NCBI GenBank assembly: GCA_945861305.1 | Contig: CAMATW010000057.1 | Coordinates: 1-5,342 of the forward strand | DNA length: 5,342 nucleotides | Reading direction: 5' to 3' | DNA from: Bordetella parapertussis | GTDB taxonomy: Bacteria; Pseudomonadota; Gammaproteobacteria; Burkholderiales; Burkholderiaceae_C | Part shown: in pieces, positions 1 through 5,342 of the stretch | Layout of the letters: each line of letters begins with the position of its first letter | Position numbering within the stretch: position 1 is the first letter of the stretch | Made by a program: the position numbers and the translations under genes | The notes under the pieces: generated by a model | What the model saw: only the letters and a program-made list of their open reading frames with translations | Told to the model about the DNA's origin: nothing | Databases searched by the model: none

Positions 1-114
1 AATGCGTGACCCTGAAGCTAATTCGCCCGCCAAAATCATCTCGCGCAAACGCAGCTGCGCTTTGACTGATTGCGAATGGGTGGGGTGTTCGTCAGTATCG
101 GGGGTGGGACTCAT
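1..114 (-). CDS. GntR-family transcriptional regulator, N-terminal fragment (cut by the window edge)
   Basis: Reading the minus strand from the ATG at 114-112 gives 38 uninterrupted codons to the edge of the window. After a hydrophilic tail of about 17 residues comes AQLRLREMILAGELASGSRI. This matches the start of the GntR winged-helix domain, where the first helix (LR..I..G.L..G..) precedes the helix-turn-helix. The effector domain is outside the window; an FCD (FadR-type) domain is guessed only from the operator style. The gene is divergent from the MetE-like gene and probably controls it and itself. No good Shine-Dalgarno sequence precedes the ATG. An in-frame ATG eight codons upstream (138-136) follows an AGGG at a spacing of 10 and is an alternative start. 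The family call is fairly sure although only the first part of the domain is visible. The ligand is unknown. Confidence 0.8.
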   Translation of the reverse strand, partial: MSPTPDTDEHPTHSQSVKAQLRLREMILAGELASGSRI

Positions 115-122
115 GAGGCTAT

Positions 123-134
123 ATTGTATGCAAT
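123..134. promoter_or_regulatory. Operator-like palindrome 1, probable GntR site
   Basis: The sequence ATTGTATGCAAT is a 12-bp inverted repeat with one mismatched pair. It differs at one base from ATTGTATACAAT, the type of site bound by many FCD-type GntR regulators in betaproteobacteria. It lies 8 bp upstream of the start codon of the divergent GntR gene, a position suited to autoregulation. Assignment to this regulator is inferred from location and motif style. Confidence 0.55.
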
Positions 135-185
135 ACATCACAAAAAAGCCCTAAAATACCGTCAAAATAGAGTTTTCTTGCATTT

Positions 186-197
186 TTTGTATACCAA
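186..197. promoter_or_regulatory. Operator-like palindrome 2, probable GntR site
   Basis: TTTGTATACCAA has a perfect GTATAC core flanked by TT and AA, with one broken pair next to the core. It shares the TTGTAT half-site with palindrome 1. The two centres (128.5 and 191.5) are 63 bp apart, close to six helical turns, so the sites face the same side of the DNA. This copy ends 25 bp before the start codon of the MetE-like gene, where bound protein could block transcription. No convincing sigma-70 promoter could be fixed in this intergenic region. Confidence 0.5.
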
Positions 198-212
198 ACC
201 CGCCCTCACCAT

Positions 213-216
213 GGAG
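213..216 (+). promoter_or_regulatory. Ribosome binding site deciding the start of the MetE-like gene
   Basis: GGAG lies 6 nt before the ATG at 223. An in-frame ATG at 211 overlaps this motif and would have no ribosome binding site of its own, so 223 is preferred. Confidence 0.65.
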
Positions 217-222
217 TCTCCA

Positions 223-1341
223 ATGACCGTATCCCACATTCCCGCCCGCTACGACCATGTTGGCAGCTTCTTAAGACCGGCCTACCTCTTGGAAGCACGC
301 GATCAAAAGGCCAAGGGCCAGATCACCCCCGAGCAGTTGCGTGAGGTTGAAGACAAGGCCATCACAGAAATTGTGAAATTCCAAGAAGACCTGGGCTTAA
401 AGTCAATCACCGACGGCGAATTCCGTCGCACCTATTTCCATATCGATTTTTTGGAGCAAATGGGCGGGGTGAAAACCGACATCCCCGTCACCATCGAGCG
501 CCCCGATGGCACCCAGGAACTGGCACCTCCCGTGATCCGCGTGATCGATAAAGTGCGTCATGTGAAAGACATACAACTGGCGGATTTCAACTACCTGAAG
601 TCGCAAATTGCCAAAGGCAACACGCCCAAGGTGACCATTCCCTCGCCCACCATGCTGCACTTTCGAGGTGGCCGAGCAGGCATCAGCAAAGACGCCTACC
701 CCGAACTTGACCCCGCTTTCTACGATGATGTTGCCAAGGCCTATGGCGACGAACTGCACTCGCTTTCAGCTGCAGGGTGCAACTATGTGCAAATGGACGA
801 CACCAACCTCGCCTACCTGTGCGACGACAAAATGCGCGAAGCTGCTCGCACTCGCGGCGACGACCCCAACGAGTTGCCCCACCGCTATGCCGCCTTTATA
901 AACAAAGTGGTGGCGCAAAAGCCTGCTGGCATGACCTTGGCCATGCACCTGTGCCGAGGCAACTTCAAGAGCACCCATGCTGCTGCAGGCAACTACGAAC
1001 CGGTTGCCGAAGCGCTGTTGTCTGAGATGAATATCGACGCCTACTTTTTAGAGTACGACGATGACCGCAGCGGCGACTTCCGCCCCTTGCGCTTTTTGGC
1101 CAAAGACAAGTTGGTGGTGCTGGGATTGGTAACCACCAAATTTGGCGCCATGGAGAGCAAAGACAGCTTGAAGCGGCGCATTGACGAAGCCGCCAAATAT
1201 GCGCCGCTTTCTCAGTTGGCGCTGTCACCCCAATGCGGGTTTTCCAGTACCGTACACGGCAACAATATTGCAGTGGAAGACCAGCGCAACAAACTGCGCT
1301 TGGTCGTGGAAACCGCGCAAGAAGTTTGGGGCGACCTCTAA
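223..1341 (+). CDS. MetE-like zinc-dependent methyltransferase (cobalamin-independent methionine synthase II family)
   Basis: This 372-residue protein corresponds to the C-terminal catalytic barrel of MetE alone, as in Bacillus YxjG/YxjH. Visible family motifs are DHVGSFLRP (11-19), TDGEFRR (63-69) and QMDD (190-193). The four zinc ligands of MetE can be placed: His242 and Cys244 (HLC), Glu277 (FLEYDD) and Cys338 (SPQCGF). Zinc activates the thiol that accepts a methyl group, normally homocysteine. The N-terminal half of full-length MetE is missing, as is usual for this family, so use of methyltetrahydrofolate-polyglutamate cannot be assumed. The methyl donor may be a corrinoid protein or a small methylated compound. 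The reading frame stays open back to position 70, but that part overlaps the divergent regulator gene and lacks family resemblance. The start at 223 is supported by the ribosome binding site and the family N-terminus. It is probably controlled by the neighbouring GntR protein. Family is sure; substrate is not. Confidence 0.88.
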   Translation: MTVSHIPARYDHVGSFLRPAYLLEARDQKAKGQITPEQLREVEDKAITEIVKFQEDLGLKSITDGEFRRTYFHIDFLEQMGGVKTDIPVTIERPDGTQELAPPVIRVIDKVRHVKDIQLADFNYLKSQIAKGNTPKVTIPSPTMLHFRGGRAGISKDAYPELDPAFYDDVAKAYGDELHSLSAAGCNYVQMDDTNLAYLCDDKMREAARTRGDDPNELPHRYAAFINKVVAQKPAGMTLAMHLCRGNFKSTHAAAGNYEPVAEALLSEMNIDAYFLEYDDDRSGDFRPLRFLAKDKLVVLGLVTTKFGAMESKDSLKRRIDEAAKYAPLSQLALSPQCGFSSTVHGNNIAVEDQRNKLRLVVETAQEVWGDL

Positions 1342-1342
1342 G

Positions 1343-1399
1343 CCGTCGTTGCGAGACTAAGGACCGTCATTGCGAGAAGCGAAGCTACGAAGGAATCTG
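1343..1399 (+). repeat. Dispersed intergenic repeat fragment (GTCATTGCGAGAAGCGAAGC type)
   Basis: CCGTCATTGCGAGAAGCGAA starts at 1364 and the element continues through CTACGAAGGAATC. This resembles a widespread bacterial intergenic repeat whose chance translation reads RHCEERSDEAI; here one frame reads RHCEKRSYEGI. A 14-bp copy of its head (CCGTCGTTGCGAGA, 1343-1356) sits 21 bp upstream of the second copy (1364-1377) with one mismatch, so the head is partly duplicated. It begins one base after the stop codon of the MetE-like gene and runs into the Bug-protein remnant. It encodes nothing. The match is from memory of the repeat family, and the exact borders are uncertain. Confidence 0.6.
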
Positions 1400-1471
1400 C
1401 AAGAGATGCGCCGCCTTTACGAGCAATGGGGGCCCATCGTCAAGCGCATCGGCTTTACTGCCGAGTCTTGA
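1400..1471 (+). pseudogene. C-terminal remnant of a Bug/TctC-type substrate-binding protein
   Basis: The plus-strand frame ending in TGA at 1469-1471 reads QEMRRLYEQWGPIVKRIGF followed by TAES. The WGPIVK..G pattern close to the stop is typical of the C-terminus of Bug proteins, the periplasmic substrate-binding partners of tripartite tricarboxylate transporters. Upstream the frame runs into the dispersed repeat and meets a stop at 1358-1360, so some 300 residues of the usual protein, including the signal peptide, are missing. The remnant ends 6 bp from the stop of the convergent amidase. Bug genes and amidase genes are often neighbours in Burkholderiales, which fits a deleted transporter gene. 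With only about 23 residues left, the call rests on one motif and position. Confidence 0.55.
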
Positions 1472-1477
1472 TCCCTT

Positions 1478-2884
1478 TTAGCGTTTGGGCGCAGGCATGG
1501 GTGGCAGCAAAGCTTCAATCGCAGCAGCCACCGCCAACAAACGTCGGTCGCTGGACACTGGTCCATCCAACTCCAAGCCCAAGGGCAAGCCCGCTTTGTT
1601 CCAACCCATGGGAATGCTGATGCCAGGGATGCCCGCATTGCTGCCTGGGTCGGTGTTGCGGATGTAGGTCGGGAAAGTCGGCACTTGAACGCCATTGAGT
1701 TCCACCGTTTCATCTTGGCCAATCGGTCTGGCTGGCAAAACCGTGGTGGGAAACACCAAGGCGTCCAGGCGGTGCGAGGAAAAATGCTCGGCATACACCG
1801 CTTGCAAATGCACCCGCGCCTTGAGTGCTGCTTCATAGGCGGCACGTGGCATGGCTTGGTCACCCAACTGCGAGCCCACAATGCCAGCCACATCAGGGCT
1901 GGCAATTTTTTCGGCAATTTGGGCCAACGTCAGTTTGTAGCGGTTGTGCGCCAAGTAGGCTGGCAGGTCTACCGTTAACTCATACAAAGCCACAGGAAAA
2001 CCCACTTGCGCGTTCAAGGCCGACATACCTGCCACATCGCCTTCGACCAAGGTCACTCCTGCACGAGCAAGTTGGGCGAGTAAAGCCTCCATGGCGTCTA
2101 AGACCTCGGTGTCTGCGCCTTGGTAAAAGTCAACACGCGGCACACCCAAGCGCAAACCTTTGAGATCCAGCTTGTCCAAACCCATGCCTGCACCGCACAG
2201 CACACTGTCCATCAATGCGGCGTCTTCAACGCTGCGGGTAATGGGGCCTGCGGTATCGCGGGTATGTGAAATAGGGATGATGCCAGTGCCCGAATAACGT
2301 CCCACCGTCGGGCGAAAACCCACGACGCCGCACAAAGCAGCAGGCACACGCACAGAGGCTCCTGTGTCCGTGCCCAAAGCCGCAGGCACCATGCGAGCTG
2401 CAACAGCTGCCGCTGAGCCGCCGCTGCTGCCGCCTGCAATCATGTCGTGGTGCCAAGGGTTGCGCGTGGCTCCTGTGTAAGCGTTGTTGGTGCTGATACC
2501 AAACGCCAATTCGTGCATATTGGTTTTACCGGCCAGCAAAGCACCGGCATCAAACAAGCTTTGCGCAACCGGCGCGTTGTGCAAAGGCTGGGCATCTTTC
2601 AATGCAGGCGTGCCGCCCGAGGTGCTTAGGTTCAGCGTGTCGATGTTGTCTTTCAACGCAATGGGAATACCCGCCAAAGCTTTATCGGCTTGCTGGCACC
2701 AACCGCCGCTGTCGCAGGCTCTCGCTGCGGCCAACAGCGCATCGCTGTCTTGGCTCACCCAAGCATTGACCGCTGTTTGTGATTGTTGAACATTGATCAA
2801 GGCTTGTGCGTACTCGGCAGCGCTCATGGTTTTGGCAGCCAGCGCAGCGCGGGCTTGGGTGAGGGTCATGTCAGCAGCTTGCAT
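1478..2884 (-). CDS. Amidase signature family hydrolase (indoleacetamide hydrolase-like)
   Basis: This 468-residue protein hydrolyses an amide to a carboxylate and ammonia. The Ser-cisSer-Lys triad is complete: Lys78 in ALKDN, Ser153 in GGSSGGS (151-157) and Ser177 in DTGASVRVPAALCG. Spacing is nearly that of GatA (79/154/178). The Gly/Ser-rich signature region and the stretch GFRPTVGRYSGTGIIPIS (189-206) resemble proteins annotated as indoleacetamide hydrolase. Length is normal and no signal peptide is visible, so it should be cytoplasmic. No gatC or gatB is near, which argues against a tRNA amidotransferase subunit. The start at 2884 has GGAG 5 nt upstream; Met6 has no such site. The gene is convergent with the MetE-like gene and the Bug remnant, and divergent from the FKBP gene. 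The family is certain. The true substrate cannot be read from sequence; indole-3-acetamide is one candidate among aryl and aliphatic amides. Confidence 0.93.
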   Translation of the reverse strand: MQAADMTLTQARAALAAKTMSAAEYAQALINVQQSQTAVNAWVSQDSDALLAAARACDSGGWCQQADKALAGIPIALKDNIDTLNLSTSGGTPALKDAQPLHNAPVAQSLFDAGALLAGKTNMHELAFGISTNNAYTGATRNPWHHDMIAGGSSGGSAAAVAARMVPAALGTDTGASVRVPAALCGVVGFRPTVGRYSGTGIIPISHTRDTAGPITRSVEDAALMDSVLCGAGMGLDKLDLKGLRLGVPRVDFYQGADTEVLDAMEALLAQLARAGVTLVEGDVAGMSALNAQVGFPVALYELTVDLPAYLAHNRYKLTLAQIAEKIASPDVAGIVGSQLGDQAMPRAAYEAALKARVHLQAVYAEHFSSHRLDALVFPTTVLPARPIGQDETVELNGVQVPTFPTYIRNTDPGSNAGIPGISIPMGWNKAGLPLGLELDGPVSSDRRLLAVAAAIEALLPPMPAPKR

Positions 2885-2889
2885 CTGAA

Positions 2890-2893
2890 CTCC
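2890..2893 (-). promoter_or_regulatory. Ribosome binding site of the amidase gene
   Basis: On the minus strand GGAG is followed by a 5-nt spacer and then the ATG at 2884-2882. This selects the first Met over Met6. No convincing promoter was found in the 101-bp divergent region shared with the FKBP gene. Confidence 0.6.
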
Positions 2894-2985
2894 ATGGGAA
2901 AAAGCCTATCTTGGCATGAATGTCCAGCTTTCGGGTTTTCACCGATTAAACTCGATGACTTCTTTTTATCTCTAAGAGCCTAACC

Positions 2986-3339
2986 ATGATCACCACCGCC
3001 AGCGGCCTGCAATACGAAGACACCCACCAGGGCGAGGGTGAGACCGCCCAAGCCGGTCAACATGTGACAGTGCATTACACCGGCTGGTTGTGGGAAGACG
3101 GCGAAAAAGGGGCGAAATTCGACTCCAGCCTCGACCGCAACGACCCGTTTGAATTTGGTCTGGGCCAGGGCATGGTCATCCAAGGCTGGGATGAAGGTGT
3201 GCAAGGCATGAAGATTGGGGGCAAGCGCAGCCTGATCATCCCCGCCGAACTAGGCTACGGCGCTCGCGGCGCGGGGGGCGTCATACCGCCCAATGCCACC
3301 CTGCTTTTCGAGGTCGAACTGCTGGGCGTTGAAGGCTGA
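2986..3339 (+). CDS. FKBP-type peptidyl-prolyl cis-trans isomerase, single domain, cytoplasmic
   Basis: This 117-residue protein is one FKBP domain with no signal peptide, membrane segment or dimerisation domain. It catalyses cis-trans isomerisation of X-Pro bonds and acts as a folding helper. The active-site residues known from human FKBP12 can be placed: Tyr31, Phe45-Asp46 (KFDSS), Phe57, Val64-Ile65, Trp68 (GWDEG), Tyr91 (GYGARG) and Phe108. An enlarged loop ([13 protein letters not shown], 36-48) is common in betaproteobacterial small FKBPs. The start codon is preceded only by a weak AAGAG element about 8 nt upstream. The gene is divergent from the amidase and is followed by its own terminator, so it is probably a separate unit from grpE, although both serve protein folding. 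Confidence 0.95.
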   Translation: MITTASGLQYEDTHQGEGETAQAGQHVTVHYTGWLWEDGEKGAKFDSSLDRNDPFEFGLGQGMVIQGWDEGVQGMKIGGKRSLIIPAELGYGARGAGGVIPPNATLLFEVELLGVEG

Positions 3340-3349
3340 AGCCACGCCC

Positions 3350-3378
3350 CTTGAAATTTGCCAAACCCCTCCCATTTA
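3350..3378 (+). promoter_or_regulatory. Sigma-32 (RpoH) heat-shock promoter for grpE
   Basis: CTTGAAA (3350-3356), a 13-nt spacer and TCCCATTTA (3370-3378) match the RpoH consensus CTTGAAA-N13-CCCCATNTA at all but one defined base. It lies 11 bp after the FKBP stop codon and points to grpE. Transcription should start near 3383-3386, leaving a leader of under 30 nt before the grpE ATG. Position and match make this a strong call from sequence alone. Confidence 0.85.
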
Positions 3379-3379
3379 C

Positions 3380-3409
3380 AGGGCTGATTTGAATCAGCCC
3401 TTTTATTTT
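3380..3409 (+). terminator. Intrinsic terminator of the FKBP gene
   Basis: AGGGCTGAT (3380-3388), a TTGA loop and ATCAGCCCT (3393-3401) form a perfect 9-bp stem, followed by a T-rich tract (TTTTATTTT, 3401-3409). It sits between the FKBP stop and the grpE start. The start point of the heat-shock promoter is predicted within the left arm, so grpE transcripts from that promoter would lack the AGGG part of the stem. Confidence 0.88.
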
Positions 3410-3411
3410 GT

Positions 3412-3978
3412 ATGTCAGAACCCAAACAAACACCACCGTCAGAGCCGACGAGTCAACCCGAGCCCGTCATGGATCCAAACCAAACCCCCGCACCTCACGA
3501 ATTGCCCGTCGACCCTTTGAGCGAGGCCTTGGCCGAATTGGCTGTGGTGCAAGCCAAAAACGCCGACCTGGCCGACCAATTTTTACGTGCCAAGGCCGAG
3601 GTAGAGAACGCCCGCCGCCGCGCAGATGAGGAAATTTCCAAAGCCCGCAAGTTCGCGGTGGAAGCCTTTGCCGAAAGCCTGCTGCCCGTTGCTGACAGCC
3701 TGACCGCGGGTTTGGCCATTGCCGACGCCACTTCAGAACAACTGCGCGAAGGCTCGGAGGCCACACTGCGGCAACTCAAAAGCGCTTTGGAGCGCCATAA
3801 AGTCATTGAAATCGACCCGCAAGCGGGTGCCAAGTTCGATCCGCATCAACACCAAGCCATTTCGGTTGTGCCTGCTGAGCAAGAAGCCAATACCGTGGTT
3901 TCTGTACTTCAGAAAGGTTACTTGATTGCAGACCGCGTTTTGCGCCCCGCTTTGGTGACCGTCACAGCCCCCAAGTAA
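3412..3978 (+). CDS. grpE: GrpE, nucleotide exchange factor of DnaK
   Basis: This 188-residue cytoplasmic protein releases ADP from DnaK and so resets the Hsp70 cycle. Order of parts: a Pro-rich, probably disordered tail (1-33), a long charged helix for the dimer coiled coil (about 36-85, with [13 protein letters not shown] at 62-74), the four-helix region (about 86-130), and the C-terminal beta domain that inserts into DnaK. The beta domain carries the GrpE signature: FDPHQHQAI (142-150), GY (169-170) and RPALV (178-182). Length is normal. The ATG at 3412 lies only 2 bp after the terminator T-tract and has no Shine-Dalgarno sequence. Met20 (ATG at 3469) also lacks a clear one, and the N-terminus MSEPKQT resembles other GrpE starts, so 3412 is kept. 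It is upstream of dnaK by 117 bp and is driven by the sigma-32 promoter at 3350. Confidence 0.96.
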   Translation: MSEPKQTPPSEPTSQPEPVMDPNQTPAPHELPVDPLSEALAELAVVQAKNADLADQFLRAKAEVENARRRADEEISKARKFAVEAFAESLLPVADSLTAGLAIADATSEQLREGSEATLRQLKSALERHKVIEIDPQAGAKFDPHQHQAISVVPAEQEANTVVSVLQKGYLIADRVLRPALVTVTAPK

Positions 3979-4003
3979 TACAGGCTTGAACACACCCTAC
4001 GCA

Positions 4004-4031
4004 CTTGAAATCCACCAAGTTATCCACAACT
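4004..4031 (+). promoter_or_regulatory. Possible weak sigma-32 promoter upstream of dnaK
   Basis: A perfect CTTGAAA -35 element (4004-4010) is followed after exactly 13 nt by CCACAACT (4024-4031), which matches 5 of the 7 defined bases of CCCCATNT. A start near 4038 would give dnaK its own heat-shock transcript in addition to read-through from grpE. No terminator is visible between grpE and dnaK. The -10 match is imperfect, so this is moderate evidence. Confidence 0.5.
4020..4028 (+). promoter_or_regulatory. Perfect DnaA box (TTATCCACA) upstream of dnaK
   Basis: TTATCCACA is identical to the high-affinity E. coli DnaA box. It lies in the grpE-dnaK gap and overlaps the -10 part of the putative sigma-32 element. 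It is a single box, with no cluster or AT-rich unwinding region, so it is not an origin. Binding by DnaA and any regulatory effect are inferred. Confidence 0.45.
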
Positions 4032-4056
4032 GTTGAACATCGCTTTTAGAAATGAA

Positions 4057-4077
4057 TCAGTCGCCTGCGGGGGCTGA
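4057..4077 (+). other. Possible imperfect hairpin in the dnaK leader
   Basis: TCAGTCGCC (4057-4065) can pair with GGGGGCTGA (4069-4077 region) around a short TGC(G) loop, with one G-U pair and one G-G mismatch. It ends 7 nt before the AGGAG ribosome binding site of dnaK (4085-4089) and does not pair with it. No T-tract follows, so it is not a terminator. It could affect leader stability or be chance. Confidence 0.25.
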
Positions 4078-4095
4078 ATCGCACAGGAGAAAAAA

Positions 4096-5342
4096 ATGGG
4101 AAGAATTATTGGTATTGACCTTGGCACCACCAACTCGTGCGTGGCCATCATGGAAGGCAACACGACCAAGGTGATTGAAAACGCCGAGGGTGCACGCACC
4201 ACGCCGTCCATCATTGCTTACCAAGAAGATGGTGAAATTTTGGTTGGCGCGTCGGCCAAGCGCCAAGCCGTCACCAACCCGCGCAACACGCTGTATGCCG
4301 TCAAGCGCCTGATTGGCCGCAAGTTTGACGAAAAAGAAGTGCAAAAAGACATACACATGATGCCTTACACCATTGCCAAAGCCGACAACGGCGACGCTTG
4401 GGTGGAAGTGCGTGGCCAAAAAATGGCGCCGCCCCAAATCAGCGCTGAAATTTTACGCAAGATGAAGAAGACCGCCGAAGACTACCTCGGCGAAGAAGTT
4501 ACCGAAGCCGTCATCACCGTCCCCGCTTATTTCAACGACGCGCAGCGCCAAGCCACCAAAGACGCGGGCCGCATCGCTGGTTTGGATGTCAAGCGCATCA
4601 TCAACGAGCCCACCGCTGCCGCACTGGCCTTTGGTTTGGACAAAACCGAAAAAGGCGACCGCAAAATTGCGGTGTATGACTTGGGTGGCGGCACCTTTGA
4701 CGTGTCCATCATCGAAATCGCCGATGTGGATGGCGAAAAACAATTTGAAGTGCTGTCCACCAACGGTGACACCTTCTTGGGTGGCGAAGACTTCGACCAA
4801 CGCATCATCGACTTCATCATCACCGAGTTCAAAAAAGAATCCGGTGTTGATCTGTCCAAAGACGTGTTGGCCTTGCAGCGCCTGAAAGAAGCTGCAGAAA
4901 AAGCCAAGATCGAACTCTCTTCTTCCACCGGCACCGACATCAACTTGCCTTATGTCACTGCTGACGCTTCAGGCCCTAAACACCTGAACATTAAGCTCAA
5001 CCGCGCCAAGCTGGAAAGCTTGGTTGATGAGTTGATCGAGCGCACCATCGCGCCTTGCCGCACCGCCATCAAAGACGCTGGCGTGTCGGTCGGTGACATC
5101 GACGACGTGATCTTGGTGGGCGGTATGACCCGCATGCCCAAGGTGCAAGACAAGGTCAAAGAGTTCTTCGGCAAAGAACCCCGCCGCGACGTCAACCCCG
5201 ACGAAGCCGTGGCCGTGGGCGCTGCCATTCAAGGCCAAGTGCTCTCAGGTGACCGCAAAGACGTGCTGTTGTTGGACGTCACCCCCTTGTCTTTGGGCAT
5301 TGAAACCCTAGGCGGTGTGATGACGAAGATGATCACCAAAAA
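4096..5342 (+). CDS. dnaK: DnaK (Hsp70 chaperone), N-terminal two thirds, cut by the window edge
   Basis: DnaK is the ATP-dependent cytoplasmic Hsp70 that binds exposed hydrophobic segments, working with DnaJ and GrpE. From the ATG at 4096 the frame is open for 415 codons to the edge; the full protein is usually about 640 residues. Present are the whole nucleotide-binding domain, with phosphate motif DLGTTNS (8-14), catalytic Lys70, Glu171 in [16 protein letters not shown] (195-202) with Thr200 equal to the E. coli autophosphorylation site Thr199, and the adenosine motif VGGMTRMP. These are followed by the interdomain linker VLLLD and the start of the substrate-binding domain ([12 protein letters not shown]). 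The remaining substrate-binding sheet and lid are outside the window. A strong AGGAG lies 6 nt upstream. No frameshift or odd residue is seen. It is probably co-transcribed with grpE, with a possible extra promoter at 4004; dnaJ is expected next. Confidence 0.98.
   Translation, partial: MGRIIGIDLGTTNSCVAIMEGNTTKVIENAEGARTTPSIIAYQEDGEILVGASAKRQAVTNPRNTLYAVKRLIGRKFDEKEVQKDIHMMPYTIAKADNGDAWVEVRGQKMAPPQISAEILRKMKKTAEDYLGEEVTEAVITVPAYFNDAQRQATKDAGRIAGLDVKRIINEPTAAALAFGLDKTEKGDRKIAVYDLGGGTFDVSIIEIADVDGEKQFEVLSTNGDTFLGGEDFDQRIIDFIITEFKKESGVDLSKDVLALQRLKEAAEKAKIELSSSTGTDINLPYVTADASGPKHLNIKLNRAKLESLVDELIERTIAPCRTAIKDAGVSVGDIDDVILVGGMTRMPKVQDKVKEFFGKEPRRDVNPDEAVAVGAAIQGQVLSGDRKDVLLLDVTPLSLGIETLGGVMTKMITK

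Noticed and set aside
70..222. Upstream extension of the MetE-like reading frame to the ATG at 70
   Set aside because: It overlaps the divergent GntR gene and the operator region, resembles no MetE family N-terminus, and a ribosome binding site supports 223.
403..759. Minus-strand open frame of 118 codons inside the MetE-like gene
   Set aside because: It is a shadow of the strongly supported plus-strand gene, with no recognisable domain.
1343..1399. CRISPR array or insertion sequence
   Set aside because: Only two short, imperfect direct copies at 21-bp offset are present, with no spacers, transposase or clear terminal inverted repeats.
1417..1917. Minus-strand open frame of 166 codons in another frame of the amidase gene
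   Set aside because: It has low-complexity, Cys/Trp/Arg-rich composition typical of an out-of-frame shadow; the amidase frame is intact.
4020..4040. Replication origin
   Set aside because: There is only a single DnaA box, without a cluster, an AT-rich unwinding region or dnaA/dnaN/parA genes.
3340..4095. CIRCE element (HrcA operator) near grpE or dnaK
   Set aside because: No TTAGCACTC-N9-GAGTGCTAA-like inverted repeat is seen; sigma-32 elements explain heat-shock control.
4011..4095. RNA thermometer masking the dnaK ribosome binding site
   Set aside because: Nothing nearby pairs well with AGGAG; the only hairpin seen ends before it.
4057..4437. Minus-strand open frames opposite the start of dnaK
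   Set aside because: They are antisense shadows of a highly conserved coding region.

Overview
The window most likely comes from a betaproteobacterium of the order Burkholderiales, probably a Comamonadaceae member (Limnohabitans, Rhodoferax or Polaromonas type). This is inferred from protein style: the FKBP loop between Tyr31 and Phe45, the GrpE and DnaK sequences, and the mix of FCD-type GntR, Bug-protein and amidase genes. No rRNA or other decisive marker is present, so the family is an inference.

Left half (1-2884), accessory metabolism. A GntR-family regulator runs off the left edge on the minus strand. It is divergent from a plus-strand gene for a MetE-like, zinc-dependent methyltransferase (YxjG/YxjH type, 'core MetE' size). 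The 108-bp region between them holds two operator-like palindromes with the same GTAT core. The methyltransferase gene is followed by a dispersed-repeat fragment and then by a short in-frame remnant that looks like the last residues of a tripartite-tricarboxylate (Bug/TctC) substrate-binding protein. Tail-to-tail with this remnant is an intact minus-strand amidase (amidase signature family, indoleacetamide hydrolase-like). The segment reads as a small catabolic or scavenging cluster whose transport gene has been lost.

Right half (2986-5342), protein folding and heat shock. A single-domain cytoplasmic FKBP prolyl isomerase is followed by grpE and then dnaK, which runs off the right edge after 415 complete codons. 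Between FKBP and grpE an excellent sigma-32 (RpoH) promoter sits directly upstream of, and runs into, the intrinsic terminator of the FKBP gene. The predicted transcription start falls inside the left arm of the hairpin, so heat-shock transcripts should not form the full terminator. A second, weaker sigma-32-like element lies between grpE and dnaK, and its -10 part overlaps a perfect DnaA box.

There is no complete new system such as a defence island, CRISPR array or intact mobile element. The most notable points are the GntR operator pair, the terminator/heat-shock promoter overlap, the Bug remnant beside a repeat, and the DnaA box upstream of dnaK. No stretch over 300 bases lacks a gene.
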